From Cystobasidium ongulense (lineage: Eukaryota; Basidiomycota; Cystobasidiomycetes; Cystobasidiales; Cystobasidiaceae): a DNA stretch of 64,000 bases. The stretch's first letter is position 1, and each line of letters opens with the position of its first letter. The notes below the pieces were generated by a model. The model made no database searches. It was not told where the DNA came from and worked only from the letters and a program-made list of their open reading frames with translations. The translations under genes and the position numbers were made by a program. Where the stretch lies: positions 812,629 through 876,628 of the forward strand of contig BQUP01000003.1 of the NCBI GenBank assembly GCA_022835595.1, written 5' to 3'. Below are positions 61,570-64,000 of the stretch, one piece after another.

Positions 61570-62979
61570 CTATCTCATCCACAAAGGGTCCGGAAGGCCG
61601 CTTCTGAATTCTATCATCGGACACGCATGAATTGGCATAAAGCCCTCGGGTTGTACCGTGAGCCCTGCTCGACGATTCCACTTCCTGTCGAAACGCTCAA
61701 AATTCGTATATGAGTTGCGCACGTCGATATTGATATATTGCAGACTATTCAGGCCGGCTTCCAGACATGAATCCAGGGCGTCCGTATCTCTCAAGGTAGC
61801 ATTTAATGTGTGCAGAGTATCAACCGCGGCGATGCCTCGTACATCAAAGTCCAGATCTTGGCAGCGAAGAGTGCGTAGTTGCTCGCAGAAAGGTAGGATC
61901 TGGCCTACGATACCGCTAAGCTTGGCCCCAAGTCCGGTAAGAAACGGTGGGGGATCGTAGCCTGGCCAAGGGAATGTCAATGCGAGATACTCCAAGCGCG
62001 GAGCAAGGGGAAACACTGTTGAGATGATTTCTTCTTTGCCGATATGATCTACTTGTATAAGGCCTAGATGGCGAAGGCTGGTAGTGCGATGGATTCAGCC
62101 AGTGTGATGTTGGAAGACTCGGAAAAGTTTTACCTAGTTGTATCGTGAAGGAGCCATGCCAGAAGCTTGTGACGGACACTTGCAAAGATAAAGACCGCAG
62201 ACCTGAGATTTGCCTGCATTTCCTTGTCGGGCGCATTCTGACCGAGGTCTATCCGAATAACGGCCAGGTATTTCAAGCAATGCAAAGCGGGAAAACTGAC
62301 TGTCATGAGACTGGGAATGACGGCTATAGACTCTGTCATGAAACGATCTGGGATCCATATGGAAGAGTCTGAGCAATCGTCCTCATTGCTGTCACTGTAA
62401 TCTGACTCCGCCTTCACTTCTTCCAAAGCATGTTCGACAACAAGGACCCGGACATTGCTGCAGTTTTGTACAAAGTTGGATAGCTCAGGGTCATCGTCTG
62501 GGCGATGCGTTTCGACGTGTAATTGATCCAGAGTCTGGAATTGATGACTATAATATGAGAGCATTGCCGGCCGCAACTGCGCATCGAGTGGAAGTGCCGA
62601 GTCATAGAAGCAGACACGCAGGACTTTGAGCGAGACATTCTTCTGAGCGAGTCGCACTTGCAAGCGAGGGAGATCGTCCTTATGTCCTAGCTTGATAATG
62701 GACAGCAATCGCTTCTGTGCAGGCAGTCGCCAGGCAGAACAAACGAGCGAAGCGCTGCGTCGTTCCAGTTCAAGTACGCGTTCGATCACGGTTGAGAGCC
62801 AGTCGAGGTTGTGTTCAGCATCGAACTCTCACCGGACCAATAGGCAAAGAAGTCTCTCACATCTTCAGTGCTGGAGGATCATACATCTCGAGCTCAAAAC
62901 CCCCGTACGAGTACGGGCACAGTTCGGCAAAGATCCTGTCCAACAGCTCTGGCGGCAGCTGCAGCGTGGATATCAGCAT
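61570..62979 (-). CDS. F-box/LRR-like protein
   Basis: Start MLISTLQLPPELLDRIFAEL at 62979 is a classical F-box opening (LPPELLDRIF). A second exon resumes HNLDWLSTVIERVLELERRS with LVCSAWRLPAQKRLLS, completing the F-box region; the first intron (near 62830-62865) is not fully resolved because no clear acceptor gives the right phase. A second intron near 62092-62150 joins HDTTS to LRHLGLIQVDHIGKEEIIST. The C-terminal part has LRR-like phrases (PRLEYLALTFPWPGYDPPPF, LRTLRCQDLDFDVRGIAAVD, LNSLQYINIDVRNSYTNFER) and ends LPDPLWMR. It probably acts as an SCF substrate receptor. Such F-box genes are expanded in basidiomycetes. It is unrelated in sequence to the tandem pair at 28-31 kb apart from the F-box. 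Confidence 0.72.
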
Positions 62980-63485
62980 TGCTCACGCGGTCACGCGGCG
63001 GCAGACAGATGCAGTTGCCTATATCTCCCACCTTGTGTGCCATGGCAAACTAACTTGCAAGTCCCTCTCAATCCGTCAAAGTCAAGGTGCAAGCGCTTAG
63101 CAGATCGAGGCCGACCTCCAAGTACTCTTTATTTGGCACTGCATAAACCCGCGAACTCACACCCAATCTGGTCGTACTGCAAACGCGAGGCGAAGGACTA
63201 CCAGGCATTGCTTTGTGCCCTTTTAATTCCAAACATTCGCGTGTCCTGCCTGCAAACATGTCTGCTGACTGAACGCTTCCTGACCCCCCTATGTCAGACG
63301 TACGTGCCGCCTGCAGCATGCAGCCCTGTCAAGGATGTATGTACGCTGTCGCAGCGACGTCTCGCGCGCCTGCACTTCCACAGCGTCCTTATTGTCCTCT
63401 CCCTCTCTCCTCTTGCTTCAGAAGCAATTGTACCTGTCCGATATCACTTTGCCAAGTCACATTCTACTTATTCACCGAGCCCATT
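62980..63485. other. Divergent intergenic region
   Basis: Between the divergent F-box/LRR-like gene and the right-edge gene. A plus-strand frame with many Cys and Ser crosses it but reads like non-coding sequence. No supported gene. Confidence 0.4.
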
Positions 63486-64000
63486 ATGCGCAAGCGCCCG
63501 ACTGAAGCTTCGTCAAGTAGTAGACCTGCCAAGTATCCAGTCTCTCTTAGCAATCGGGCTCTCCTACAGTCCCCGCATGCTCTTCACGCGGCCTCACGAA
63601 GCGATACATCAAACAATGCAGTTCTAAAGTACCAGGACGGTCACCGCCGAAGTACAAGTGATATACGAGTGGCATCTGATGAACAAAGACAGCATATCAT
63701 CGACTACAACTCTGGCAGCGGCTCAAGTGTCTGGCTAGCCTCTGAGACTACATTACTCGAACAAGCTCAAACGACAATATCGTCCGGCAGTAATAGTACG
63801 TACGTCTGTGGCAGCGGCGGAGTCGAGCGTTACTGATGGCCGTGTCCAGTACTCACGGGCGGCGCTGCATACATCCCTTCCGCTAGCGCAGCGCATCATG
63901 CTACAGAAAAGGTCTCGGGCAAGCTGAACATCAAGGGACGCGCAGTGCACCTCAATGCCGCGGCTGTTGATCTCGCTGCAAAGGGCACGCAGTACGCCTC
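63486..64000 (+). CDS. Uncharacterised protein, 5' part only
   Basis: Starts at the ATG at 63486 (MRKRPTEASSSSRPAKYP) and runs off the window. The first exon is Ser/Arg/Ala-rich and ends near 63793 (TTISSGSN, donor AATA|GTACGT); after a roughly 55-nt intron it resumes ILTGGAAYIPSASAAHHATE and KVSGKLNIKGRAVHLNAAAV up to base 64000. No family recognised. The intron position rests on phase alone. Confidence 0.5.

Overview
The window looks like nuclear DNA of a basidiomycete fungus. Conserved eukaryotic genes are densely interrupted by short introns (mostly 50-75 nt, GTRNGT donors, CTNAC-type branch points, YAG acceptors). The gene set is fungal: RPO41, SAR1, CCT5, MIC60, an Anp1/Mnn9-type mannosyltransferase, Zn2Cys6 regulator, acetate kinase, cyanamide hydratase. 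I cannot name the genus. I see no rRNA, convincing tRNA, CRISPR array, transposon or virus-like element. Exon joins were made by eye from splice signals, reading phase and family conservation; where the total is a multiple of three I give the predicted length.

Layout, left to right. Six genes in a row lie on the minus strand: a partial uncharacterised gene (1-2269), mitochondrial RNA polymerase RPO41 (3904-8642), a two-HKD phospholipase-D-like protein (9529-13633), the COPII GTPase SAR1 (14221-15401), a major-facilitator transporter (15746-17507) and chaperonin subunit CCT5 (17923-20059). Then come MIC60 (plus), a DUF421/YetF-like membrane protein (plus), a GT62 mannosyltransferase (minus), two tandem paralogous F-box-like genes (plus), an HD-domain cyanamide hydratase-like gene and a SWIM-RING protein (both minus), PRMT5 and a DMPK/MRCK-like kinase (plus, 56 bp apart), a long Zn2Cys6 regulator (minus), acetate kinase and a roughly 2,000-residue disordered protein (plus), a small unknown gene (minus), DDB1 (plus), an F-box/LRR-like gene (minus) and a partial gene at the right edge (plus).

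This is a mixture of housekeeping functions, not one pathway cluster. Loose themes are mitochondria (RPO41, MIC60), secretory pathway and cell wall (SAR1, GT62 enzyme), and ubiquitin/regulatory functions (DDB1, F-box genes, SWIM-RING, PRMT5, kinase). The least explained items are the tandem F-box-like pair with matching gene structure, the fungal DUF421 protein, the conserved-looking small gene at 55351-56010, the giant low-complexity protein, and abrupt shifts in codon base composition between exons of single genes.
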